NCBI RefSeq assembly: GCF_000003195.3 | Contig: NC_012874.2 | Span: 62,563,768 to 62,627,767 of the forward strand | DNA length: 64,000 nt | Source: Sorghum bicolor | Taxonomy: Eukaryota > Streptophyta > Magnoliopsida > Poales > Poaceae | Direction: 5' to 3' | Part shown: piece after piece, positions 25,701 through 34,258 of the stretch | How positions within the stretch are numbered: the first letter of the stretch is position 1 | How the letters are laid out: each line of letters begins with the position of its first letter | Position numbers and translations under genes: made by a program | Notes under the pieces: model-generated | The model's database searches: none | Told to the model about the DNA's origin: nothing | What the model saw: the letters and a program-made list of their open reading frames with translations, nothing else

Positions 25701-28700
25701 AAGTTCGAAAAGGTACTGTACAAACTTGGTCTAAAAGCTGTTGCCCAAATATGTTAATTACTTTTATTGTTTAATATCTTCCTAACCTAATGCCTCTATA
25801 TAAATACTTCCTGTTCTTTATGTGGTTCTATCAGTTAATTGTCAATTATTCTATGTCCGTGTGTTTACCCCATTTCTAGTCATGATCCATTTCATCCAAC
25901 ATATTTACTTGGTTTCTGTGAGCTCGCGTTCCAGCCAACATTAGATGTTAAGTGTTTTAACTTTTGATGTTAATTTTACCAAAGTTGCTTTATACATTGC
26001 TTATTTAGATTCTCTCTTTTGATTTTATTAAGAATATGTAGTCTAGATCATATATAGCACTCTTAGTTGCTACAAAGGCATTAACATACATTCAGCTTGC
26101 ACTACAGCACCTAACGTGTCAAATTTCCCTATAACATGTGTAGTTGAAAGGATCTGCTCTAGGGGGTGAATACCCTATACAAATTTCTCCTATAAACTAC
26201 AACTCTTAGGTAAAGTGATTAGAATAAAAGAGACCCTGATAGCAACTAATTTGTCTAGCCTAATTCACCCCAATGCAAGTCTTACAAACAATTCTAGTAA
26301 CAAGGTCACACCCCTACTAGAGCAATCGAACAATCAAGAAGCTAGCAACTAAATAAGTTGAGCTTAGCAAGAAAAAACAACTAATCTAGCTACACTACTC
26401 AACTAGAGAGCTACCACTACAACTAGAGCTACACAAGCAACAACTATACTAGCTTAAGTACAAGAATTTAAGGCACAAGTGTAGATGAGCAAACCAATAG
26501 GACAAGTGAGAAAAAGATTTATCCCCGAGGTTGATTGCTTGCCAGTAACCTACATCCTCATTGAGGCGAGTCTCTTTATGATTTCTTCACGTGATAAGCA
26601 AACTACTCTAGCTTGACCCTGAATGTGGGTGCCGTAAAAAGCTAGTCAACCAACACTCCATCTAGCCTTGAACATTAATTCCACTAAAGTTGCCCTTTGC
26701 GATCTCCCAAGGAGTGGGCACAAAACTCCTCACAATCAACTCCACTCGAGCCCCCGCACAATCCTCACATAGTGCTCAATGTCACCTCGCTGCTCCAAGC
26801 TGTCTAGGTGCAGCAATCATCAAGAATGACAAGAAATATGTAGCTCCAATGATGAACTAGTGCTATTAGATGCAAACTCTCTAAGAAATGCACTATATCT
26901 CTCCCAATCTCACTCTAAATTAAACTCTATGCAAAGAAGTGAGAGGGAAATGTTCTTGAACTCCTCTAGGGTATATGTGTATTTGTAAGAATGTTGAAGA
27001 GATGCCCAAAGGATGAGTGCACCCCATTTACAGGCCTCCAAAGAAAACTAGCCATTGGGGAGCTGCTGGTGCATGTTTTCAAGGTCATCGGAAACTCCGG
27101 TGACCACCAGAAATGCCACCACCAGTGACTTTTTGTGAAGATTAACGGTCCTCATTTGGTACATTTTGTGAAGATTAACGGTCCTCATTTGGTGGAGTAA
27201 CTTGTAGAGATTTCTAGTGGCCTCCCTAAGGTAGGTTCCTCGACCCTTGGAATTTTCATCAGTCAATGTCATTTCTCTAGTGACTCTTCGGTAGTAAACA
27301 CCATACTATTCTTGTGAGGTAAAAACCTCTCAGTTTTGACACCCGAGAGCACAGAGGCATCATAGAAAATACCGATGACCCCCTCCCCCCCCCCACCCCC
27401 CACACGCCCACACGTTCACCAACACCACTGGCGAAAATGCTCATATGTTTAAAACTCCCACACATAGGTCCTCAACCGCCTTTTATCTGGCACTGGCGTC
27501 AGCCTAGGTGGTGCAAATCCAAAGGAAGCCAACCAACAAACAATTTGTAACACTCAAGAAGAAAACCAGATAAACAACATTCTGGAGTATTGTGAGACTA
27601 CACTCTAACAAGAATACATCAACAAAGAATACGGGAGCAACAAACTTCATCTAAGTTGAACAATTAAGTCTCCTACGATGACATAAGCAAGGCATCTTCA
27701 AACAAACCTTAGATGGTTATTACAACATACAAAATGACTCTACAACCAACTTGGATTACAACCATAAAAAGTTTATACCAAGATGAAAGTGTAAGAGAGG
27801 TGCTACGTGTATGCACGCCCATTCCATATGTGGAGCTAGGCCATATAAGCAGATTTTGGATGTGTGGTTTTACACAGTTAGCATTTGGCACCTTTTCTCT
27901 GGTGCTTCCCTAACAGAGGAACCAGATATTTCCCATGGGTGTAGAAAACATGCACCAATTCCTTCTCTAAAATGCTTTTCAAATAAACTAAATCTAAAAA
28001 TGTGTTCTAACTTGAACATAACACCTTACAGAGTTAGGTTTTTAAAAATATTTTGAAAAGCATTTTCACTTGCTTCCTCACATTACTAGGTCCAATGCAT
28101 ATGCAAAGTTAGTTTAAACCTAATGGGACTATAGATAACCGTAGTCGCTTTAGAATTTCGCTCTTAATAGTATGGCTATCTATCATAAATCTAACCATGC
28201 GCTATTACATGCATCTTGGTCAGCGAAATAAAACCCTAAGCATATACCTTTATCTTCAGGCTTGATTTCATTTGCTCTTCTGTGTCGCTTCTCTTCATGT
28301 GTGAGCACTTGGTTTATGTATAGCGTATGCCTTTATGTGGTGAAACTCCATTTGTCATCAGGACCTGTTTCGTGTCTAATGAGTGATAATGATGTTGTGT
28401 CCACTGATTGCCTTGTTTATCTGTTTCTACAATATTCTCAGCGGGTTATAATGAGGATCAAGAGTGAACAAAAGACTAAAGCCTTTGGGGCCGTCGCGGG
28501 TATTTGTGGTAAGAAACACATCCTTTTTACGCGCGTTGCATTACAAAAATTTGCTAGTTTATTGCTTTTTTTTTACCCAATTTTGCCCTTCCATCCCTGT
28601 CTATGGCAAATATATACGCCAAAGAAAATTGAGATGTTATGTGTGCCACATTGATATATCCAGGTATTGATTCAATAAGCTTTGAGAGTCACCTGGGGAT

Positions 28701-28980
28701 GCTCACGGTCGCCGGCATGGTGGAACCCACCACCATAATTAAGAAGCTGAAAAAATCTTCCATACAGGCGCAACCATGGGAAGTAAGGGCAGCGGCACCG
28801 ATGGTCTCCATGGTTCATAGTAGTGTGGAGGAGGCGGCGGCGCCTAGCCAAAATAGCGCCTGGGGTCGAATCTGTTGCCTGCCTGCAGCTGCGTGTGCAA
28901 GATTTTCATCCAAACATGACCTGACTAATACGTCCAGGATAACAGAGACAGTGACAACCTCAGAGCCAGCGTCACAGTAA
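3943..28980 (+). CDS. NLR immune receptor, CC-NB-ARC-LRR with C-terminal HMA domain (RGA5-like layout)
   Basis: Proposed join: 3943-4769, 23822-25712, 28442-28508, 28664-28980; 3,102 nt, 1,033 residues. All three introns are GT-AG and all phases fit (2, 0, 1). Rx-type coiled coil at residues 1-130 with EDNID at 78-82 (family form EDVID); P-loop GLGGLGKTT at 200-208; kinase-2 FIVVDDIW at 278-285; RNBS-B around 303-311; GLPL-type GGVPLAI near 365; RNBS-D near 430; IHD instead of MHD at 499-501; LRRs about 540-890; HMA fold about 907-960; polar tail to 1,033. NLRs of this class sense pathogen effectors in the cytosol, and C-terminal HMA domains in the RGA5 group bind effectors directly (family knowledge). 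If the phase-0 donor at 25,713 is not used, translation stops at 25,757, giving 920 residues without HMA. The NLR itself is certain; joining the HMA exons is inference from splice phase and family architecture. Confidence 0.7.
5772..6005. mobile_element. Stowaway-type MITE
   Basis: A 234-bp element with terminal inverted repeats CTCTCTCCGTCTCTTTTTAA and its complement ending GGGACGGAGGGAG, flanked by the dinucleotide TA at 5,770-5,771 and 6,006-6,007. Ends and TA duplication are the Stowaway (Tc1/mariner) signature. No coding capacity. Confidence 0.9.
6625..6903. mobile_element. Tourist-like MITE
   Basis: A 279-bp element with ends GGCCCTGTTTAGATTTG and the near-complement CAAATCTAAACAGGCCC; TAA occurs on both sides (6,622-6,624 and 6,904-6,906), as expected for PIF/Harbinger-type insertion. 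The interior is AT-rich and non-coding. Confidence 0.85.
7045..7404. mobile_element. MITE with GAGCATCTC termini
   Basis: Inverted termini GAGCATCTCTAACAACTTGG and CCAAGTTGTTGGAGATGCTG flanked by TTA on each side (7,042-7,044; 7,405-7,407). Related ends (GAGCAWCTCCAACAG) recur at 29,847-30,202, about 31,048-31,809 and 54,443-54,990, so this is one dispersed family. Short direct repeats of CAAGTTGCTATCC fill its interior. Confidence 0.75.
8560..9285. repeat. Low-complexity tract with CA and GA microsatellites
   Basis: A CAGCAR-rich stretch (8,560-8,760) is followed by A/C-rich DNA with a CA run at 9,017-9,047, shorter CA runs to 9,090, another at about 9,247-9,260 and a GA run at 9,262-9,280. 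Open frames on both strands here are by-products of the composition; none has a domain. Confidence 0.85.
9541..10066 (-). pseudogene. Phosphoglycerate kinase (PGK) gene fragment
   Basis: Three blocks in order on the minus strand match plant PGK: about 10,066-9,975 ([12 protein letters not shown]), about 9,880-9,684 ([15 protein letters not shown], then [19 protein letters not shown] and AGFLVQK), and 9,616-9,541 ([15 protein letters not shown], then GSGDSVA). The second block ends at a proper donor (AAG/GTAATT) and the third begins after a proper acceptor (TTCAG/GCG), so an intron survives, but the roughly 150-200 residues that normally separate these blocks are missing. An extra T after VADL shifts the frame. 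It is a dead fragment inside the NLR intron, in antisense to it. Either a transposon carried it in or it is a degraded local copy; no carrier ends were found. Confidence 0.8.
10661..14161. mobile_element. Solo LTR of a large LTR retrotransposon
   Basis: Starts TATAATACCC (degraded TGTAATACCC) and ends AGAGTGTTACA, the inverted TG...CA ends of many grass gypsy LTRs, and is flanked by the 5-bp direct repeat ATCAG at 10,656-10,660 and 14,162-14,166. It is 3,501 bp, or about 2.96 kb without the nested hAT element. No internal domain, primer-binding site or second LTR is present, so it is the product of LTR-LTR recombination. Open frames near 12,460-13,320 are chance frames in GC-rich LTR sequence. 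Confidence 0.8.
13562..14091. mobile_element. Non-autonomous hAT element nested in the solo LTR
   Basis: A 530-bp element with ends CAATGTTTTAAATAGCG and the complement CGCTATTTAAAACATTG, flanked by the 8-bp duplication ATGAGCAC (13,554-13,561 and 14,092-14,099), which is diagnostic for hAT. The subterminal regions are full of the palindromic motif GCGCTATAGCG in both orientations, probably transposase-binding repeats. No coding sequence. Confidence 0.92.
14167..15132. other. Intron DNA with a GC-rich block, no recognised gene
   Basis: A GC-rich segment (about 14,280-14,770) interrupts AT-rich DNA. Its minus strand is open for 168 codons but the product (repeated Trp, Gly, Pro, Arg) matches no family I know and splice logic is absent. 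It could be a captured gene fragment like the PGK piece; this is unproven. Confidence 0.3.
15133..15369. mobile_element. Tourist-like MITE (mPing-type ends), first of an abutting pair
   Basis: Begins GGCCAGTTTCATGACA and ends TGAAACTCCCACTGAGATTAGTC, with TAA on each side (15,130-15,132; 15,370-15,372). The ends, rich in GAGTTTCAT, are those of the mPing-like group and resemble the element at 31,997-32,182. Confidence 0.7.
15373..15581. mobile_element. Tourist-like MITE, second of an abutting pair
   Basis: Ends GGCTTCCTTTTAG and the imperfect complement ACCAAAGGTGCCC; flanked by TAA at 15,370-15,372 and 15,582-15,584. It shares the left TAA with the preceding MITE, so one of the two inserted exactly at the other's edge. 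Confidence 0.6.
15600..17100 (-). pseudogene. LINE ORF2 relic, endonuclease part (3' portion of a split LINE)
   Basis: On the minus strand this reads as the endonuclease of a plant L1-type LINE: a [15 protein letters not shown] segment near 16,300, then [16 protein letters not shown] and [11 protein letters not shown] at 16,259-16,080, followed by the charged linker that normally precedes reverse transcriptase. Frames are broken by stops and shifts. The reverse transcriptase and 3' tail that should follow at lower coordinates are missing and the sequence stops beside two MITEs, unusual because LINEs normally lose their 5' ends. Copia inserted at its right edge; the 5' half continues at 22,356. 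Confidence 0.7.
17106..17399 (+). repeat. Copia 5' LTR
   Basis: 294 bp, TGATAGAGTTAAGC to GGGCAACA. A TATA box lies in CTATATAAGCAG near 17,271, which would drive the element's transcript. It has four bases (GAGA region near 17,190) that the 3' LTR lacks. Confidence 0.95.
17402..17415 (+). other. Primer-binding site
   Basis: TGGTATCTAGAGCC follows the 5' LTR by two bases. It matches the complement of the 3' end of initiator tRNA-Met (TGGTATCAGAGC) except for one inserted T. The same variant occurs in the small LTR element at 59.7 kb. Confidence 0.8.
17455..22044 (+). pseudogene. Copia gag-pol, multiply interrupted
   Basis: Recognisable pieces in order: zinc knuckle CLNCNRTGH followed by a stop (near 18,545); protease [12 protein letters not shown] (18,820-18,855); pre-integrase HEWYDHLHF (near 19,220); integrase HGDLCGPI and [11 protein letters not shown] (19,410-19,500); reverse transcriptase [37 protein letters not shown] and the active-site YVDDLI (20,700-21,110); RNase [23 protein letters not shown] and [11 protein letters not shown] (21,690-21,990). 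Most interruptions are TAG codons where the family has Gln or Trp, plus a few frameshifts. Not able to encode a working polyprotein. Confidence 0.92.
22050..22059 (+). other. Polypurine tract
   Basis: AAGGGGGAGA directly before the 3' LTR; the expected start site for plus-strand DNA synthesis of the copia element. Confidence 0.85.
22061..22350 (+). repeat. Copia 3' LTR
   Basis: 290 bp, starting TGATAGAGTTAAGC and ending GGGCAATA, so its terminal CA has mutated to TA. It carries the same TATA motif as the 5' LTR near 22,222 and could in principle start transcripts inside the NLR intron in the sense direction. Confidence 0.93.
22356..23420 (-). pseudogene. LINE ORF1 relic (5' portion of the split LINE)
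   Basis: Minus-strand continuation of the LINE interrupted by copia. A start-like [14 protein letters not shown] lies at about 23,375-23,334, as in plant LINE ORF1 proteins, followed by degraded ORF1 sequence with many stops to the copia junction at 22,356. The upstream boundary near 23,420 is a guess from loss of LINE-like sequence; no target duplication was identified. Confidence 0.5.
23421..23821 (+). other. End of NLR intron 1, no separate feature
   Basis: AT-rich intron DNA leading to the acceptor. TACTAATACATTG at 23,758-23,770 is a plausible branch-point region, and a similar ACTGATACATTG follows about 30 bp later. Confidence 0.5.
23822..25757 (+). CDS. NLR exon 2: kinase-2 to end of LRR (with the readthrough stop)
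   Basis: Opens with the base that completes Arg276 and then YFIVVDDIW. It carries the rest of NB-ARC, the winged helix (IHD variant of MHD) and the LRR, without a stop. In the HMA model the coding part ends at 25,712 (..PELKFEK) at AAAAG/GTACTG, exactly between codons. If unspliced, 14 more residues ([14 protein letters not shown]) lead to TAA at 25,755-25,757. Both ends are plausible, so transcripts are needed to say which dominates. Confidence 0.9.
25713..28441 (+). other. Proposed NLR intron 2, with dispersed repeat DNA
   Basis: Donor GTACTG; acceptor TTTCTACAATATTCTCAG with a good pyrimidine stretch; phase 0, 2,729 bp. From about 26,140 to 28,260 it is filled by a degraded repeat whose parts recur at about 32,660-33,540 (for example ACTACTCAACTAGAG and TATGGNTATCTATC). 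A C-rich run sits at 27,380-27,410. No gene was recognised. Confidence 0.55.
28442..28980 (+). CDS. HMA-domain exons (28442-28508 and 28664-28980)
   Basis: The first exon gives [20 protein letters not shown] and ends ICG; after a 155-bp GT-AG intron (phase 1) the second gives [19 protein letters not shown] and TTIIKKLKK, then an alanine/serine-rich tail. The order beta-alpha-beta-beta-alpha-beta and the GIDSI and TVAG..EP motifs are those of HMA domains. The metal-binding MxCxxC is absent (MRIKSEQ in its place), as in HMA domains integrated into grass NLRs. No good independent start codon with an N-terminal HMA strand is seen upstream, which favours the reading as the last exons of the NLR. 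The alternative is a separate truncated HMA gene. Confidence 0.7.
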
Positions 28981-29106
28981 GGGCCCGTTCGGTTAAGCTG
29001 AAATCTGGCCAGGAATAATTCCAGTTGACAAAACCTATTCAAATTAGAATAAGAATTCCGCCTGAAATATTTTCAGGAAACCAATCCCCTTCAAACGAAC
29101 GGGCCC
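28981..29106. mobile_element. Small Tourist-like MITE directly after the HMA stop codon
   Basis: 126 bp, ends GGGCCCGTTCGG and CGAACGGGCCC, target duplication TAA at 28,978-28,980 and 29,107-29,109. The left TAA is also the stop codon of the HMA reading frame, so the element is the first thing in the 3' UTR. Confidence 0.85.
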
Positions 29107-29846
29107 TAAGTGCGCCCAAGTGGGTTGTTAAATTGGAGGCTGGGCCCAGTCCCAAATACGTGGGGGTCATTTCAAATCATATACCTCAGACCATATTGAA
29201 CAACTTCATTATGTTGAGAAAATTTACAAATGGCACTATATTCATGTATTTTTTTTTCAAAGAAAGGACAGGGGACGACGAGCGCCGCCTATGGTTATCC
29301 CTGCGGCTGCCACTGCTAGCACAAGGCAGGTGTTGCCATGCATGCATGGCTGTCTCCTCTCGGCTCTCGCAGTTTGATGTTCTTAAATTGAACTACTGTA
29401 TAAATTACTATGTGTGCGTGGTTATTTTGCTCTACTTAGCTTGTAATTTTGTTTGTGCTACACCAAAATTCTAGTTCCTTAATTTGTTGCCATTTCATGT
29501 AGAATTATGCGTTGCTTTGCTCGGTTCGCTATGACTAAGCGCTGTCCCTCTCATGCATGAGGCCGGCCCTACAGTGCTCGCGTAAGCATAATTAATTTCA
29601 GGGATCCTATGGATCACAGGATTTTTAAGGAATTTTGGAGGAATATTGTTGGTGATGGAAAGTTTCCTATCCTATGGTTTGGCTGGCATAAAGCACTACT
29701 ACAATTTAATAGGATTTTCATAGAATTTCCTATCCTATGTGTTGATTTCCATAGGATTTGTAACATACACTCATGCCTCTCGGAGAAAATCCTATTCACA
29801 AAGTACGAGGAGTTGAATGCTGATGATAGTAACGAACTGTTCGTTA
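29107..29846. other. 3' flank of the NLR-HMA gene
   Basis: Contains no recognised gene. A stretch from about 29,605 to 29,790 has repeated CCTATCCTATG and TAGGATTT motifs in both orientations and may be a decayed inverted-repeat element. Confidence 0.35.
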
Positions 29847-30202
29847 GAGCAATTCCAACAGTTTTGTAAATTTTATTTGGCAAATATTGTTATTTGCCAA
29901 CTCCCAAAATGATATAGGGAGAGAACAAAAATGACATCTCCAAGTGTTTGACAATTTTGACTTGGCAAAAACAAAATTCTACTAGTTCTGAAGATCAACG
30001 AAGAAGCATCAGGTTGTCGGCTTGCTATAAAAGCACGCGCATGCAAAATACCAAGCCTATTCTAAATGCCAAGAAAGCAGGAGAATTTGCTAACTTGCTA
30101 TAAATGTCAAACCCAATTGCTAAACTGTTGGATAGGAGATTTGGAGAGTTTTGGCAAAAAACAAGAATGTCAAACCTATTTGCAAAACTGTTGGAGTTGC
30201 TC
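29847..30202. mobile_element. MITE with GAGCAATTCC termini
   Basis: Inverted ends GAGCAATTCCAACAGTTTTG and CAAAACTGTTGGAGTTGCTC; 356 bp, AT-rich, several internal TTGCCAA-type repeats. Flanking trinucleotides are TTA and TGA, so the duplication is imperfect. Same family as the MITE at 7,045. Confidence 0.75.
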
Positions 30203-30204
30203 TG

Positions 30205-30409
30205 AGCACTCACAATGCAAGACTCTATCACAGAGTCCAAGACAATTATTTACATATTATTTATGATATTTTGCTGATGTGGCAGCATATTTATTGAAAA
30301 AAAGAGGTAAAAAAAATAAGACTCCAAGTCTTATTTAGACTCTAAATCCACATTGTTCGAGGTAATAAATAACTTTAGACTCTATGATAGAGTCTGCATT
30401 GTGAATGCC
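30205..30409. mobile_element. MITE with CACTCACAATGC termini
   Basis: Ends AGCACTCACAATGCAAGACT and the near-complement GAGTCTGCATTGTGAATGCC, each followed internally by the palindrome GACTCTATSATAGAGTC. It lies two bases from the preceding MITE. Non-coding. Confidence 0.7.
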
Positions 30410-31047
30410 TTATAGATCGTTCTACCCAACCTTAGAGAGAGAAAACACATGCAAAGCATGCATTAGGTGTATATATGTCCAACAGGCCGTGCCTGCCGCA
30501 GGTCGTCGCCGCTATGGGCCGTCGTGCCTAGCAGGCCGTGTCTATACGGGCTTTGTGCCTAGCCTTTAGCTCAAGGTACAGCCCGTGTGCCGGTTTTCGT
30601 GCCGTACCAGGCCGTCAAGCACGGCATTTTTCCCGTGTCATGCCGGCTCACGGCCCGTCAAACCGAAAACAGCTTATTTTTATCAACATTTTCACCAAAT
30701 GCTAAAATATTTCATCATTTTCGCTAATTGCTCAACATTTTCACCGGTATAACAATTGACAATACATATATACTAGTCAGAACTACACAATAGGTCAGTT
30801 TCATTGGGCCGATACTGGGCCGACTGTTGGAATGGGCCATGCCCGAGCCACGTCGCGTGCCTGGGTGGCGGCCTAGGCACACCTTGGTCTGTCGGGCTGG
30901 TCCGAGTCATGCTCGGGCGGGGCCATGGGCTGTATGGCCATATATATTAGGTGTTATTTTTATTCAATCTTATATTCCTACAGAATGGATCTTTCATTTT
31001 CATGTGCTCCAACAAACAACCTTTCACTCAATATTTCAACGTTTTAC
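30410..31047. other. GC-rich repeat with GGGCCGT motifs
   Basis: About 30,485-30,940 is rich in GGCCGTGCC/GGCCATG motifs in both orientations, like the ends of hAT-type elements with GGGCC-rich subterminal repeats. I could not fix its ends or a target duplication. Confidence 0.35.
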
Positions 31048-31809
31048 AAGCATCTCCAACAGTTAGGCGTTTGTGTTTGGTATTCTTGTTTTTTGTCAAA
31101 AATCTTGAAAACACGTATCTAGTGCATCTTGGATTGGCATTTTGGGCAAATTACCATTTACCTAGTCAAGCCACGCATCTATGCGAGCTGGCGGAGCACT
31201 TGGCAAACGCGATCGCCGTGAATCCCGCGCTACTCCCTCGCTACTCCCGTGGCACCGTGACTCTTCGTGGCATAATGTTCCGCGAAATGGACTCTTCCAG
31301 CGCCATCTTTTATTTGTCCCGATCTGGAGTTCCCATGCCGCCGTTCTGTGTCTTGAGGACAAAAGTAGCTAAGGGGATCACCAAGGAGTCGAGGGGATCG
31401 CCAAAGATCGAGTCGGGGGGATTGCCGGTTTGTTCCATCTTCATCAAGGCAGCAGGTAGGGTTCAAGTACTTCATATGATCCACTCTGTTTTATAGGTTT
31501 CGATTGTGGCTGGCTAGGGTTCTATGGGTAGGGGATGTGTCCGTGCCTTTGTCATATATTTGATTAGTACTACGTATGTGTTCCTCCGCGCGCGAAGAAG
31601 AGGCGTGAAAGGAAGTTGCGACCGGACGGAGAAGCACGCGCTGAAAAAATTTCGCGACAAGTCAAGTTGGGTCCATAATTTGGTAAATACCAAGTCAATT
31701 TTGCAAAATTCTTGAAGCTGGCTTATTTTTCTCCTCCCCATTTCATTTTGGAAGTTGGCAAACTACAATAAATGGCAAAGAAAAAATGTCAAACTGTTGG
31801 AGATGCTCA
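31048..31809. mobile_element. Larger MITE-family element with CATCTCCAACAG termini
   Basis: CAAGCATCTCCAACAGTTAG on the left and CAAACTGTTGGAGATGCTC on the right delimit about 760 bp. The ends match the family at 7,045. The centre (31,160-31,640) is GC-rich and unlike the other copies; its open frames give no recognisable protein, so it may be captured host sequence. Confidence 0.55.
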
Positions 31810-31996
31810 TATGCATCCCTATACTTTTCCTATGTTTTTTCTATTCCTATGCTTCTTAATTCCTGCATTCCAAAGGGCCCTCGCTCATTTTGCACTATTA
31901 CGTTATATAAAATAAACAAAATGGAAACTGAGTGCAAAGGTTAATATTTTTTTTATACTAGGCCCACGTCTTATCTTATCTTATCTTATACTCTTA

Positions 31997-32182
31997 GGCC
32001 AGTCTTAATGGGGTTTCATTAGAGTTTCATGCACATACTGATGTGGCGCTATATTAATGAAGAGAGATGATAAGAGTTTCATGGGAGTAGAGAGAGTTTC
32101 ATCCCCATGAAACTCCTATGCACTGTTTCCAAAATATTAATGTGTTGAAAACTGTGTCATGAAACTCTCATTGAGGATGGCC
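31997..32182. mobile_element. mPing-like Tourist MITE
   Basis: 186 bp with ends GGCCAGTCTTAATGGGGTTT and CTCATTGAGGATGGCC, flanked by TTA on both sides (31,994-31,996; 32,183-32,185). Termini GGCCAGTC and TTA duplication are those of the mPing/Ping group of PIF/Harbinger. It has no transposase. Confidence 0.88.
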
Positions 32183-32185
32183 TTA

Positions 32186-33549
32186 TAAAGCTAAACCCCA
32201 CTAGAGAATTCTCTAACATGCAAGCTATCCACATCAACAATCCACTAGAACTTGCAATTATAGCCAACTAGCACACATAATTATGATAGTTATCTCTTCA
32301 TCCACTAACATGCATTTAGTTGGCCAGCCAAACCATTCATCAAAATTAATTTAAGATAGTTTAATCTATTTAACTATAAGTATAAATAGTCTAATTTTTT
32401 TTAAATTATCTAGGATCCCCGCAGCAACGCGTGGGGTATTCTTTACTACTAAACATGAACTTTTAATACGTAAATCTTTTAAGATTTACCACGTGCAGGA
32501 GCACAATGCCACCAATTGATCCGTCAAATGTGACCCAGTTATCTGGTGCTGCATGTTTGGGCTCATTTAAGTTTAATCTCTTGCCCAACTAAACTTATTT
32601 GAGATTTGAGATCTACGATTAGTCGACTAAAACATACCCAAAGGGGCTACTTTGGCTAGCTTGAACTTGGTGAGACTATTGTTAAGGAGCTGACTAGAGG
32701 ATATGAATAGTCATTTCTAAAACTTATAATCGCTATATCTAATAGAAACAAATGTGGAAATATTAAATTATTCGGTCTAACCTCCACTACACCCTTCTAT
32801 GCTCACAAGCACCTTACAAAATGATCCTAATATATGTTTTACCTAAGGTGTAGAGCTAGTATGAGCATACCTAATAATTCTAGCTAGCGAGGTTACAAAA
32901 ACCTATTCAACTAGACTACTAGGCACACTGAGAGCTCCTACACATACTAGTGATCACAAGCAAAAAGCAAGCTACACTAGTACTACAATAGCACTACTCA
33001 ACTAGAGGGCTACACAAGCACAACTAGAGAGTTACAACAAAACTATGATACTGCCCCTTGGGCAAACAGTGCAAGCTATTGCTCCATTTCCTATCAAAGG
33101 GTAACCACCGGACTAATCCGGTGGCTAGTCCTAGCCTCTACTGAGTGATCTTGTGCACCTCTCAATGTACCGCATGGTCTGGTGCCCTCTGTAGGGTACC
33201 ACTAGACTAATTTGGTGCCTATAGAGGCACCCCATTTAGCTTCATACTTTTTCAAATGCACTAAATCCCAAATGTTGTCCAACATTACAACAACTCATTT
33301 GGCCCTAAGTTAGCATTTTCAAATATGCTTTGGAGGATTTGCACTTGCATCTCATCATGTCACTAGGTCTAATGCATATATGCAAAGTCATTTCACAACT
33401 AGGGGCACTTAGACAATTGTTATGCACTAAAGATTCCCTATTTATTAGTATGGTTATCTATCCTAAACCTAACCACATACTCAATCGCATCTCAGTCAGA
33501 GAAAACAAAATCTAGCATATACATTTGCCTTTGGGTTTGTTCCCACCTC
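32186..33549. repeat. Degraded dispersed repeat, related to 26.1-28.3 kb
   Basis: From about 32,660 this shares many short blocks with 26,140-28,260 in the proposed NLR intron 2, including the stretches around CTCAACTAGAG and the segment around 33,360-33,530. No terminal structure or coding domain was identified. Confidence 0.45.
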
Positions 33550-34258
33550 ATCCCCATCTCCAAGTGTATGAGTATGCATCATTTTGAATGATCACCCTTC
33601 ATAAATTGTTATGCATTAAATTTTCAAATAAAGACACAGTTTTGCATGACAAGATGAACTCAAATGAAAAAGTTGTCAACTACAAAGTTTCATAACTTTT
33701 CGATATCTACAAAGTTTATTTAGGGAGGTTTTTCCATCCGAGGTTGTTTAAAAAATCAAATTTTCAAATTTTCAAATAAATATGTAATTTTGCATTAGAA
33801 GATGAACTCAAATGAAAATATTGCCAACTACAAAATTTTATCACTTCTCAAGATCTACAAAGTTTATTTTGGTTATTTGGTCATTGTTTTATTCAACATG
33901 GTGATTCTAACATTTTTCACAAAACTTATATATCTCTCTTCTAGTTTCATAAACTATAAAAGAGAGATGTAAAATTTGTGAATAGATTTATTTTCACTTT
34001 GTCAAATGAAGAAATGAGAAAAAATAAAGGTTGTAGATCTTTAGAAGTTATACAACTTTGTAGTTGAAAACTTTTTAATTTGAATTCGTTTAGGGCTTCA
34101 AAATTCGATTTAAAATTTTCTTTGTCGAGTGTTTTTTTTTACACTCGGCAAAGAAGGTCTTTACTAAGTATAAAAAAACACTTGGCAAAGAGGCTTCTTT
34201 GTCGAGAGTTTTTTTTTTGTCGAGTGTTTTTTGGGCAAAGAGCCGAATTCTGGTAGTG
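33550..34258. mobile_element. CACTA transposon, right terminal part
   Basis: Ends AAGAGCCGAATTCTGGTAGTG at 34,238-34,258, whose complement starts CACTACCAGAATTCGG, a typical CACTA terminus. Before it are repeated CACTCGGCAAAGA / TTTGTCGAGTGT subterminal motifs (34,120-34,230). The left terminus is not visible, so the start given is approximate. Confidence 0.65.

Noticed and set aside
28262..28441. An upstream in-frame ATG that could make the HMA part an independent protein
   Set aside because: The added residues are hydrophobic and unlike an HMA N-terminus, and a good splice acceptor sits exactly where HMA similarity begins.
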